Source of the DNA: Pelomonas sp965229315
Lineage (GTDB): Bacteria > Pseudomonadota > Gammaproteobacteria > Burkholderiales > Burkholderiaceae_C
Length of the DNA: 64,000 nt
Direction of reading: 5' to 3'
Assembly: GCF_965229315.1 (NCBI RefSeq)
Contig: NZ_CBDDJA010000002.1
Span: 4,003,777-4,067,776, forward strand
Made by a program: the position numbers and the translations under genes. This document shows, in pieces, positions 17,044 to 25,389 of the stretch (its first letter is position 1; each line of letters starts with the position of its first letter). The notes under the pieces are model-generated. The model ran no database searches. It was not told where the DNA came from and saw nothing but the letters and a program-made list of their open reading frames with translations.

Positions 17044-19635
17044 TCAAGCCTTGGCCGACGTCTTTTTCGCGGCGGCCTTCTTCGCCGGCGGCGCCTTGGC
17101 CGCGCGCGGCTCGAACTCGAAGATGACCTTGCCTTCCTTCTTGTCGTAGGCCAGGAAGGCCTTGAACTTGCGGCGGGTCTTGTTGGAGACGAAGTTCTCC
17201 AGCAGGTCGGTCTTGCCCGTGCTCAGCAGCTTGTGCACCTGCGCCGGCTCGATGGGCTGGGTCAGGATGACCTTGCCGGTCTTGAAGTCGCAGGTCACCT
17301 TGTCGCCCACGGCGTGCTCGCAGACGTAGTTGCTGCCGTGCTCGTAGACATGGCCGGCGCACTTGGGGCAGGCGCCCAGCGAGTTCTGGCCGCTGAAGTC
17401 CACCGGCTCGCCGTCGCCTTCGGCCTTCTTGGCGTCCTCGCCGAAGTCGAACTCCAGCTTCCAGTTGTCGATCTCGGGGTCGAACACCAGCGCCAGCTCG
17501 GCCGTGAACGGCCAGCCCGCCTTGGAGCGGAAGCCCTCCAGCGGACCGATCTTCTTATTCGCCAGGAAGGTCTCGACCTCGTTCAACTCGAAGCTGCGCC
17601 CGCCCGGGATCTTGCCGATGGAGAAGCCGCAGGCGTCGCTGCCGTCGCCATGCTGGCCGGTGCAGGTGAAGCGGCGGTAGTTCTCCTTGACGACGCCGCT
17701 GCACTTGGGGCACGGCGTCTTCAGCGTCGCGTAGTCGCCCGGGATGGTGTCGCGGTCATAGCCCTTGGCCTTGGCGACCATCTTCTCGGTCATGGCCGCG
17801 ATCTCGGCCATGAAGACCTCGCGCTTGAGCTTGCCCTTTTCCATCTGGGCCAGCTTGCTTTCCCAGTCGCCGGTCAGCTCAGGTCTCGTCAGGTCTTCCA
17901 CCTCCAGGCCGCGCAGCAGCGTCATCAGCTGGAAGGCCTTGGCCGTGGGAATCAGCTCGCGGCCTTCGCGCAGCATGTACTTCTCGCTGATCAGGCCTTC
18001 GATGGTCGCCGCGCGCGTGGCCGGCGTGCCCAGGCCCTTCTCGGCCATGGCCTCGCGCAGCTCGTCGTCGTCGATGAGCTTGCCGGCGCCTTCCATTGCG
18101 CTCAGCAGCGTCGCCTCGGTGTAGCGCGCCGGCGGCTTGGTCTGCAGCGCCTTCACGTCCACGCTCTCGGTGCGCACGACCTCGCCGGTCTGCACCGGCA
18201 CGAGGTTGGCGTCCTCGTCGTCCACGTCCTTGCCGTAGACGGCCAGCCAGCCCGGCTTGACGAGCACCTTGCCGTTGGTCTGGAAATGGTGCTTGTCCAG
18301 CACTTTGGAGATGCGCGTCGTGACCAGGAACTCGGCCGGCGGAAAGAACACGCCGAGGAAGCGCTTGACCACCATGTCGTACAGCTTGGCCTCGATCTCG
18401 GTCAGCGCCTTGGGCGCCTGCAGCGTCGGGATGATGGCGAAGTGGTCCGACACCTTGGCGTTGTCGAACACCTTCTTGGTCGGCTTGATGTAGCCCTCCT
18501 TCAGCGCCTTGGCCGCATGCTGCGACAGCGCGCTCAAGGGGCCAGGCAGGTCTTCCGTCGCCAGCATCTTGGCCGTGTCCTTGGCGACGGCCAGGTAGTC
18601 CTCGGGCAGGAAGCGCGAGTCCGTCCGCGGGTAGGTCAGCACCTTGTGCTTCTCGTACAGCGCCTGCGCGATGGACAGCGTCGTCTTGGCCGAGAAACCG
18701 AAGCGCGAGTTGGCCTCGCGCTGCAGCGTCGTCAGGTCGTACAGCCCGCCGCAGCTGGTCGTGCTGGGCTTGCTCTCCTCAGTCACCGTGGCCGGCTTGC
18801 CGAGCACCGCCTTGGCGATGGCCTCGGCGTCGGCCGCGTTCCACATCCGGTCGGCGCGGCGCTCCAGGTCGTCGTTCTTCTTCCAGGCGGGGTCGAACCA
18901 CTTGCCTTCGTACTGGCCGGCCTGGGCGTCGAAGTTGGCGCGCAGCTCCCAGTAGTCGCGGGCGACGTGCTTGCGGATCTTCTCTTCCCGCTCGACCACG
19001 ACCGACAGCGTCGGCGTCTGCACGCGGCCCACGGTGGTCAGGAAGAAGCCACCGTCGCGCGAGTTGAACGCGGTCATCGCCCGCGTGCCGTTGATGCCCA
19101 CCAGCCAGTCGGCCTCGGAGCGGCAGCGCGCGGCGTCGGCCAGCGGCAGCATCTGCTCGTCGCTGCGCAGCTTCTCGAAGCCGTCGCGGATGGCCGCGGG
19201 CGTCATGGACTGCAGCCACAGCCGCTGGATGGGCTTGTTCAGCGGCCCCTTGGCCGGCGTCGCGTACTGCTCGATCAAACGGAAGATCAGCTCGCCCTCG
19301 CGGCCCGCGTCGCAGGCATTGATCAGTGCTGTCACGTCCTTGCGGCGGATCAGCTTGGTCAGCGCGTTCAGCCGCCCCTTGTTCTTGTCGATGGGGTTGA
19401 GGTCGAAGTGCGGCGGGATGACAGGGAGGTTGTTGAAGCTCCACTTGCCGCGCTTGACGTCGAACTCTTCCGGCGCCGCGATCTCGACCAGGTGCCCCAC
19501 CGCGGAGCTGACGACGTAGGTCTCGTTCTCGAAGTGGTCGTCGTGCTTGTCGAACTTGCCCGCCACGGGGGTCAGCGCGCGGACGATGTCCTGTGCGACG
19601 GAAGGCTTCTCGGCAATGATCAGGGTCTTGCTCAT
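17044..19635 (-). CDS. topB: DNA topoisomerase III
   Basis: Type IA topoisomerase that decatenates single-stranded or gapped DNA. The 863-residue protein has an N-terminal Toprim domain with EKPS near 9-12 and the acidic DAGREGE at 109-115. The catalytic tyrosine is Y335 in LTYPRTDSR. Two C-terminal zinc-ribbon-like modules follow (CPKCSG and CPKCAG), and the protein ends in a lysine/alanine-rich tail of about 25 residues, likely for DNA contact. It is longer than the E. coli enzyme because of these zinc modules, as is usual in Burkholderiales. Divergent from the SET gene. Confidence 0.95.
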   Translation of the reverse strand: MSKTLIIAEKPSVAQDIVRALTPVAGKFDKHDDHFENETYVVSSAVGHLVEIAAPEEFDVKRGKWSFNNLPVIPPHFDLNPIDKNKGRLNALTKLIRRKDVTALINACDAGREGELIFRLIEQYATPAKGPLNKPIQRLWLQSMTPAAIRDGFEKLRSDEQMLPLADAARCRSEADWLVGINGTRAMTAFNSRDGGFFLTTVGRVQTPTLSVVVEREEKIRKHVARDYWELRANFDAQAGQYEGKWFDPAWKKNDDLERRADRMWNAADAEAIAKAVLGKPATVTEESKPSTTSCGGLYDLTTLQREANSRFGFSAKTTLSIAQALYEKHKVLTYPRTDSRFLPEDYLAVAKDTAKMLATEDLPGPLSALSQHAAKALKEGYIKPTKKVFDNAKVSDHFAIIPTLQAPKALTEIEAKLYDMVVKRFLGVFFPPAEFLVTTRISKVLDKHHFQTNGKVLVKPGWLAVYGKDVDDEDANLVPVQTGEVVRTESVDVKALQTKPPARYTEATLLSAMEGAGKLIDDDELREAMAEKGLGTPATRAATIEGLISEKYMLREGRELIPTAKAFQLMTLLRGLEVEDLTRPELTGDWESKLAQMEKGKLKREVFMAEIAAMTEKMVAKAKGYDRDTIPGDYATLKTPCPKCSGVVKENYRRFTCTGQHGDGSDACGFSIGKIPGGRSFELNEVETFLANKKIGPLEGFRSKAGWPFTAELALVFDPEIDNWKLEFDFGEDAKKAEGDGEPVDFSGQNSLGACPKCAGHVYEHGSNYVCEHAVGDKVTCDFKTGKVILTQPIEPAQVHKLLSTGKTDLLENFVSNKTRRKFKAFLAYDKKEGKVIFEFEPRAAKAPPAKKAAAKKTSAKA

Positions 19636-19701
19636 CAGGTCGTGTCTCTCGGTCTTCCCTAGGGCGGGGGACTCAAAATCCCCTGCCTACAATCCGGGCC
19701 T

Positions 19702-19726
19702 CGCGCACGCACACACGCACGCGCAC
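19702..19726. repeat. 25-nt alternating pyrimidine-purine tract
   Basis: A perfect CG/CA alternation of 25 nt lies in the divergent region between topB and the SET gene. Such tracts can adopt Z-DNA under negative supercoiling. It is 28 nt before the SET start codon. Confidence 0.7.
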
Positions 19727-19753
19727 CCATGAATTCACCGTACCACAGCGCCG

Positions 19754-20227
19754 ATGACCGCCAAATCCCCGCGCCCTGCCCCACGCCGCAAGATCGAGGT
19801 CCGTGACTCCGGCGTGCACGGCCGCGGGGTCTACGCGGTGGCGCCCATCGCCGCCGGCGCGCGCATCATCGAGTACACCGGCGAGCGCATCTCATGGGCG
19901 GTGGCCGAGGCGCGCCACCCGCACGACCCCGCGCAGCCCCACCACACCTTCTATTTCCACCTGGACACCGGCGAGGTCATCGACGCGCTGCATGGCGGCA
20001 ACAACGCGCGCTGGATCAACCACGCCTGCGAGCCCAACTGCGAGGCCGAGGAAGTCGACGGCCGCGTCTTCATCAAGGCGCTGCGCGACCTGGCGCCGGG
20101 CGAGGAACTGTTCTACGACTACGGCCTGGTGCTGGACGAGCGCCACACGGCCAAGGTCAAGAAGCAGTTCGCCTGCTGGTGTGGCGCGCTGACCTGCCGC
20201 GGCACCATGCTCGCGCCGAAACGCTGA
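19754..20227 (+). CDS. SET-domain protein-lysine methyltransferase
   Basis: Compact SET-domain protein of 157 residues, predicted to move a methyl group from S-adenosylmethionine to lysine. The pseudoknot core is complete: RGVYAVAPIAAGARIIEYTG near the N-terminus, RWINHACEPNCE (86-97) and ELFYDYG (118-124). A post-SET cysteine cluster CWCGALTC (141-148) would bind zinc with C96. Free-standing SET proteins occur across proteobacteria, but their targets are mostly unknown. birA follows after 7 nt, suggesting shared transcription. Confidence 0.93.
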   Translation: MTAKSPRPAPRRKIEVRDSGVHGRGVYAVAPIAAGARIIEYTGERISWAVAEARHPHDPAQPHHTFYFHLDTGEVIDALHGGNNARWINHACEPNCEAEEVDGRVFIKALRDLAPGEELFYDYGLVLDERHTAKVKKQFACWCGALTCRGTMLAPKR

Positions 20228-20234
20228 AGACGCT

Positions 20235-20954
20235 GTGGAACGCCGCCACCTCGCCGAATGCGGCTCGACCAACACCGAGGCGCTGCAACACCTGCGTGAC
20301 GGCGGCGGCCCGCTGGTGCTGTCGGCCAGCCGCCAGACCGCCGGCCGCGGCCGCCTGGGCCGGGCCTGGCAGTCGGACGATGCAGCGCTGACGTTCTCTG
20401 TCGCCTTCGCGCTGCCCGCCGAACTGGACCTGTCCGGCCTTTCGCTGGCCGTGGGCTGCACGGTGGCCGATGTGCTGGACCCGTCGGGCGAGCGCATCCG
20501 CCTGAAGTGGCCCAACGACCTGTTCCTGGACGGCGCCAAGCTGGGCGGCATCCTCATCGAGACCGTGCCCTTGCCGGCCGAGCGCCGCGGCGTGGTCATC
20601 GGCATCGGCATCAACCTGCTGCCGCTGCCGGCCGACGTGGACCGCAGCGCCTTCGCCAGCGGCCACGCGGCGCTGCAGGCCCTGCACCCGGCCGCCACGG
20701 CCGCCGCAACGCTGGACCGCCTCGCGCCCGCGCTGCAGGCGATGCTGGCGGACTTCGGCACGCTGGGCTTTGCACCCTGGCAGCCGGCCTTTGCGCGCCG
20801 CGACCTCGCCGCGGATCAGCGCGTGCGCGTGGGCGAGCAGCCGGGCGTCGCGCGCGGCGTGTCGGCGCGTGGTGAGCTGCTGCTGGAGACCGCGGCCGGC
20901 CTCGTGCCCGTCAGCGGCGGCGAGTTGAGCCTGCGACTGGAGACCCCCCCGTGA
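20235..20954 (+). CDS. birA: Biotin--[acetyl-CoA-carboxylase] ligase, no repressor domain
   Basis: Activates biotin to biotinyl-AMP and attaches it to the carboxyl carrier protein of acetyl-CoA carboxylase. The 239-residue protein has the ligase motif GRGRLGRAW (37-45) and KWPND (91-95), plus a small C-terminal SH3-like domain. There is no N-terminal helix-turn-helix, so it cannot act as the biotin-operon repressor the way E. coli BirA does. The start is GTG at 20235. Its stop overlaps the next gene. Confidence 0.94.
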   Translation: MERRHLAECGSTNTEALQHLRDGGGPLVLSASRQTAGRGRLGRAWQSDDAALTFSVAFALPAELDLSGLSLAVGCTVADVLDPSGERIRLKWPNDLFLDGAKLGGILIETVPLPAERRGVVIGIGINLLPLPADVDRSAFASGHAALQALHPAATAAATLDRLAPALQAMLADFGTLGFAPWQPAFARRDLAADQRVRVGEQPGVARGVSARGELLLETAAGLVPVSGGELSLRLETPP

Positions 20955-21619
20955 TGCGCGTGCTGGTGATCGTGCTGCTGGCCGTCAACGGCCTGTTCTT
21001 CGCCTGGTCGCGCGGCTGGCTGGACACGGCGACCGGCCTGCCCGTCGACGGGGGCCGCGAGCCGCAGCGACTGGCGGCCCAGCAGCATCCCGAGCGCATC
21101 CAGCCGCTGGCGGCCAGTGCCGTGGCTGCGTTGAGCCAGCGCAGCTGCCTGGAGCTGGGTCCGCTGGACGGCGACGCCGCACTGGCCGCCGCGCTGGCGG
21201 CGCTGCGCGCCACGGGCGCCGAGCCGCAGGTGCGCAGCAGCGAGCTGCCGGGCGTGTGGGGGGTGGCGACCATCAAGCTCGCCGACCCGGACTTCCGCGC
21301 CCGCAAGGAAGCCACCTATCGGCAGCTCAAGCTCGCCTTCGAGCCACTGGAGGGCCTGCCCGCCGAGCAGCCCGCCTTCGTGCTCAGCCGCCACCCCAGC
21401 CAAGCCGAGGCCGCAGCCGCCCTGGCGGCACTGGACAGGCGCGGCCTCAAGGGCCTGCGCGTGCTGGCGCTGAAGGCGCCGCAGTCCCGCCACAGCCTCG
21501 TGCTGGCGCAGGCCGACGGCCTGCTGGCGGCCAAGCTCAAGGGCTCCCGGGACCCGGCGCTGGCTGTGGGCTTCAAGACCTGCAGCGCCGCCCCGGCCGC
21601 GTCAGCGGCCTCGCACTGA
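20954..21619 (+). CDS. Single-span membrane protein, SPOR-like C-terminus
   Basis: Protein of 221 residues with one N-terminal membrane helix (about 3-18) and a large periplasmic part. The C-terminal region has the alternating pattern of SPOR domains (LSRHPSQAEAAAALAALDRR, then GLKGLRVLALKAP), but the match is weak. It starts inside the birA stop codon, with GTG at 20951 as an alternative, so it is co-translated with birA. Its 3' end overlaps the convergent subtilase gene by 18 bp. Confidence 0.65.
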   Translation: MRVLVIVLLAVNGLFFAWSRGWLDTATGLPVDGGREPQRLAAQQHPERIQPLAASAVAALSQRSCLELGPLDGDAALAAALAALRATGAEPQVRSSELPGVWGVATIKLADPDFRARKEATYRQLKLAFEPLEGLPAEQPAFVLSRHPSQAEAAAALAALDRRGLKGLRVLALKAPQSRHSLVLAQADGLLAAKLKGSRDPALAVGFKTCSAAPAASAASH

Positions 21620-23695
21620 ACGAACGGCAACAGGCTCAGGCTTGCGGCGCGGCCGCAGCGCCAGCGCCGCAGTGGCCAGCAGCGCCAGCCACACGGCGCT
21701 CATGGCACCACCGCCACCACCGCTGCTGTCGGTGGGCGTCGTCGTGCTGCCGCCGCTCGTCGCGGCCGCCGCGGCTGTGACGATGGCCGTCTGCGTGTAG
21801 ACCGTACCGAAGTTGTCCGTCGAATCCGCTCGGACTGTGAACGTGCCAGCACCGGAGGGCACGACAGTTGCCGTAGTCGTGTTCGTGGACGCGAAGCTGC
21901 TCACGACACCTCCGCCGGACACTACGGTCCATGCAGTCGATGCAATCGTCCGATTGCTAGGCAGTCCGATGGCATTAGCTGTCAACGTCAGCGTCTGTCC
22001 AGCCGTCAGGCCTCTGGCGGGAGATTCCGTGATCGTTACGGCCCCGCCACTCAATGCCAGCGCGGCCGCGACTGCAGCGCTCGCGTCCACCATGCCCGCG
22101 CCGCAAGTGCTGGTCGTGCAATAGCACTCGTCCTGCACCGTCGAACGCGGCGCCGCGCATTGCAAGGGGTTGGGGTTACTGCCACTGCCCGTGGTTGGAA
22201 ATGCCCGCGCAGTGCTTCTCAAAATGGATATCGCTTCAGCCGACGTGAGGCCAGGTCGCACCGAGGCCATGAGCCCAACGATGCCGCTGACGATGGGGGC
22301 AGAAAAACTCGTGCCAACCGACGACTGGCTACCCGTGTAAGCGTCATCGGCGACCACCGGCGTCGTCGTACCACTATTGGTTACGCTGATCATCGGGTAC
22401 AGGCAGGGCTGGTTGGTGCCGGTGTTGATGCAGTTACCCCCAGGCGCCGAGATGGTCACCTCCGGGCCCAGGCTGGAGAAGCCGACCTTGGTGCCGACGT
22501 GGCGCAGCGCCGCCACCGTGACGACGTTGGGGCAGTTGCCCGGCAGGCCCACGGCCAACCCTTCGGAGTTACCAGCCGCGACGACGATGGTGGCGCCCGT
22601 CGCGTTGACCTCTGCAATGACGTCGCGGTACAACTTACCTGTGCCGGTAGTGCCGCAGGTGCCGCTGCCACCGAGGCTCATGTTCAGCACCTTGGCCTTG
22701 TTGGCGTTGATCGGCATGCCCGGGATAGAGATGCCCACTGCCCATCTCATGCCCACAATGATGTCGCTGTCGTAGCCGCCGCACTTGCCAAGCACGCGCA
22801 CCGGCAGGATCTTGAACCGCCCGACACCCGCCATACCCAGCGTGTTATTGGTACTTGCGGCGATCAGGCCCGACACGCGCGTGCCGTGCCAGGAGCTGTT
22901 GCTGATGTCGGCGGTCGTGCAGCCGCTGCCCAGCGTGCCGGCCGCGATGTCGGCCTGCGATACCCAGTCACCGGGATCGGACGGGTCGGCGTCCGGGCCG
23001 TCGCCGTCGTTGGCGATGGCGACCGCCGTCGCCGACGAAGACGTGCCGTAGCCGATCATGTCGTAGCCGCTGACGAACTGCCCCGCTAGGTCTGGATGGT
23101 CCATGCGAACGCCGGTGTCGATTACCGCAATGACAACGCCGGAAGAGCCTGGGGTGATATCCCACGCAGCTGGCGCGTTGATGCTGGACACGACTGCAGT
23201 GTTCGTTGCGGTGGCTGGCGCCTTCAGGTACCACTGGTCGATGGTGCGGCTCTGAGCACCGCTGACCGTCGTCTCGGCGTTCACCGTGGCGCCGCCGAAC
23301 AGCGGGTCGTTGGGCAGCAGCGTGTGCTTGCGGCGCTCGTCCACGGCCACCAGCTCGACCTCGGGGTCGGCCGCCAGGCGCCTGGCGAGCTGCGCGCCGG
23401 TCAGGCCGTGGGCGAAGAGCACGTGCGTGCGGTCATCCAGGCTCAGGCCGGCCGCCAGGCGCTGCCCGGTGCGCAGGCCCAGCGCGGTGGCGCGCGTCTG
23501 CGCCACGTCGTGCGCCTCGGCGCGGCTGGCCCGCACGCTGAGCGCCTTGGCGCGCACGCTGTCCGCCTGGGGCTTGAAGCGCACGATGACGCGGGCTTCG
23601 GTGTCGGCCACGCTCTGGGCCGACACGGGCGCAGACGGCAGCAGGCAGGGCATCGCGACGGCGGCGGCGATCAGCAACGGTCGCAGGGACTTCAT
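21602..23695 (-). CDS. Secreted S8 serine peptidase with GlyGly-CTERM-like tail
   Basis: Subtilisin-family protease of 697 residues. A signal peptide (1-27) and an I9-like propeptide region (about 30-125) precede the catalytic domain. The triad is complete: D193 in VIDTGVRMDHPDL, H270 in SSWHGTRVSG and S463 in GTSFSAPIVSG. A beta-sandwich region (about 570-650) comes next. The tail is five glycines (659-663), a hydrophobic segment and a basic RPRRKP stretch, like GlyGly-CTERM signals processed by rhombosortase on type II-secreted proteins. Base composition dips between about 21800 and 22400. A second upstream in-frame start (23776) would give a poorer signal peptide. Confidence 0.92.
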   Translation of the reverse strand: MKSLRPLLIAAAVAMPCLLPSAPVSAQSVADTEARVIVRFKPQADSVRAKALSVRASRAEAHDVAQTRATALGLRTGQRLAAGLSLDDRTHVLFAHGLTGAQLARRLAADPEVELVAVDERRKHTLLPNDPLFGGATVNAETTVSGAQSRTIDQWYLKAPATATNTAVVSSINAPAAWDITPGSSGVVIAVIDTGVRMDHPDLAGQFVSGYDMIGYGTSSSATAVAIANDGDGPDADPSDPGDWVSQADIAAGTLGSGCTTADISNSSWHGTRVSGLIAASTNNTLGMAGVGRFKILPVRVLGKCGGYDSDIIVGMRWAVGISIPGMPINANKAKVLNMSLGGSGTCGTTGTGKLYRDVIAEVNATGATIVVAAGNSEGLAVGLPGNCPNVVTVAALRHVGTKVGFSSLGPEVTISAPGGNCINTGTNQPCLYPMISVTNSGTTTPVVADDAYTGSQSSVGTSFSAPIVSGIVGLMASVRPGLTSAEAISILRSTARAFPTTGSGSNPNPLQCAAPRSTVQDECYCTTSTCGAGMVDASAAVAAALALSGGAVTITESPARGLTAGQTLTLTANAIGLPSNRTIASTAWTVVSGGGVVSSFASTNTTTATVVPSGAGTFTVRADSTDNFGTVYTQTAIVTAAAAATSGGSTTTPTDSSGGGGGAMSAVWLALLATAALALRPRRKPEPVAVRSVRGR

Positions 23696-23805
23696 GGCGG
23701 CGGGCTCGTGCGGTGCAGGGCTGGCCAGTTTAGGGCGGCGTGTGGGCACGGCCATGTCAAACGATGTTGCCCGCAAGTGAAGCGCAAGCCAGCCTTAAAA
23801 CAAGT

Positions 23806-25272
23806 TCACACAGCGGCGCCTTGCATGAGTTCGACGCGGGCCTGCTCGCGGGCCTCGGCCAGCCGCGCCGTCACCCAGCCGACCGCGAACCAGGCGGCCG
23901 GGTCGCGGGCCACCAGGGCCTGGTAGCCATCGCGGGCGGTGTGCAGATCGTTGACTTCGCCCAGCACCCGCTGGGCCGTGGCCCATGTCTTCATCTGGCG
24001 GGCGGTGCGCTTCTTCGGCAGCAGCGGCGCGAAGAACTCGAGGGCGTAGCGCTGGCGTTTCACGTCCTTGCGCAGTTCGTGCAGCGCCGGCAGGTCCAGC
24101 TCGTCGAAGGCCTGGCAGCGCTGCACGATGCGCCGGTGCCAGCGGCGCAGGCGGTGGCGCGCGAGGTGCTTCAGCGAGCCTGGCGGCGTTTCGCCCGGTG
24201 CCAGGCCGGCGCGCCAGGCGATGCAGGCCAGCAGCAGCCGCTGCGTGGCGTCACCGCGGATCAGCGCCGGCAGGTCGGGCAGGTCAGGCAGATGGGGCAC
24301 TTCGCTGGTCAGCGGCGGCGCACCGGCCCGCGCCAGCTCGGCCGCCACGCCGCTGTCCAGCACGTCGCGGTCGCGCGCGCGGCCCAGTTCGGCGGACAGC
24401 GTGCGCAGCCCCTGCACCAGTTCGGCGGGCGGCTCCGCCACCCAGCCCCGGAAGGCGCGCAGCGCGCTGCGCAGCCGGCGCAGGCCCACGCGCATCTGGT
24501 GCACGTGGCCGGGGCGCCGTCCGGCATCGCCCTCGGCCAGCCCGATGGCATTGCGGCTGACGTGGGCCAGGCATTCGTCGAACACCGCGCCGAAGGCGTC
24601 CAGCGGCGTGGCGGCGGTGTCGTAGCGCGGCGGCATCGCCTTGCGCAGCGGCGGATGCGGCTCGCCCGCCGCGAGCCGGTGGCCGCGCTCGGCCTTGTTG
24701 TGCGGGTCGTAGACCAGGCCGAAACGCTGGCGCCAGCGCGCCACCAGCGCCAGCATCGCGGCGGGCGAGCCGGACACCAGCTCGAACTCGACCTCGCGGA
24801 TCGGCCGGGCCACGCTGCCCGCCGTGACCCGGCCCTCATCCAGCGCGATGTCGACGACGGCGCCGCGCGTGCGCACGCGCCGCACGAGCCGCCGCACCTC
24901 GGTCTGGAAGCGCACGCCCACCGCCTGGCCGTCCTCGTGCGCCTGGCCCAGCAGCTTGAGCAGCTTCTGGCCCGGCGCCGTGGCGGCATGCGCGGCCGGG
25001 TCGGGGCTGGCGTCGGGTCGCTCCGCTTCGTGCTCGAAGCGTTCCAGGGCGCCGCCGCCGGCCCCCTTCAGCGCCTGCACCCAGCGCCCGCCTTCGCGGC
25101 GCATGCGCCAGGCCAGGCCGGCGCGGGCCAGGCGCTGGTCCGGCGTGTCCAGATAGCTGGCGGTCAGCGCTGCGCGCTGCGCGGTGCCTCGCGCCACCAG
25201 CTCGGCTGCGAGCGCCTGCCGCGCCACCGCCGGGACGAGGAACTTCAGCTCGATCTCGGCGTTGTCAGCCAT
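23806..25272 (-). CDS. CYTH-CHAD domain protein
   Basis: Fusion protein of 488 residues. The N-terminal CYTH domain (about 1-200) opens with the expected EIELKFLV and keeps the charged tunnel residues of triphosphate-binding enzymes. A helical CHAD domain (about 220-480) is rich in histidine and arginine, for example HVHQMRVGLRRLRSALRAF and ALHELRKDVKRQRYALEFF. CHAD domains bind polyphosphate granules, and CYTH domains hydrolyse inorganic or organic triphosphates. This suggests a role in polyphosphate metabolism. The ATG at 25272 is selected because the CYTH motif starts there. Confidence 0.88.
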   Translation of the reverse strand: MADNAEIELKFLVPAVARQALAAELVARGTAQRAALTASYLDTPDQRLARAGLAWRMRREGGRWVQALKGAGGGALERFEHEAERPDASPDPAAHAATAPGQKLLKLLGQAHEDGQAVGVRFQTEVRRLVRRVRTRGAVVDIALDEGRVTAGSVARPIREVEFELVSGSPAAMLALVARWRQRFGLVYDPHNKAERGHRLAAGEPHPPLRKAMPPRYDTAATPLDAFGAVFDECLAHVSRNAIGLAEGDAGRRPGHVHQMRVGLRRLRSALRAFRGWVAEPPAELVQGLRTLSAELGRARDRDVLDSGVAAELARAGAPPLTSEVPHLPDLPDLPALIRGDATQRLLLACIAWRAGLAPGETPPGSLKHLARHRLRRWHRRIVQRCQAFDELDLPALHELRKDVKRQRYALEFFAPLLPKKRTARQMKTWATAQRVLGEVNDLHTARDGYQALVARDPAAWFAVGWVTARLAEAREQARVELMQGAAV

Positions 25273-25389
25273 CACGTCCAAGCCAGTTGACCCATGACCC
25301 CAGCGGGCCGAGCGCCGGGCCGCTCCCAAGCCGGCCCAGGATAGCGCTGGTGCCCCACCCGTTCAGCGCGTCGCGACGGGGCGAGGGCT

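Noticed and set aside
23696..23805. Sigma-70 promoter for the subtilase (TTGACA followed by TAAACT)
   Set aside because: The spacer is 22 nt, too long for a normal promoter.
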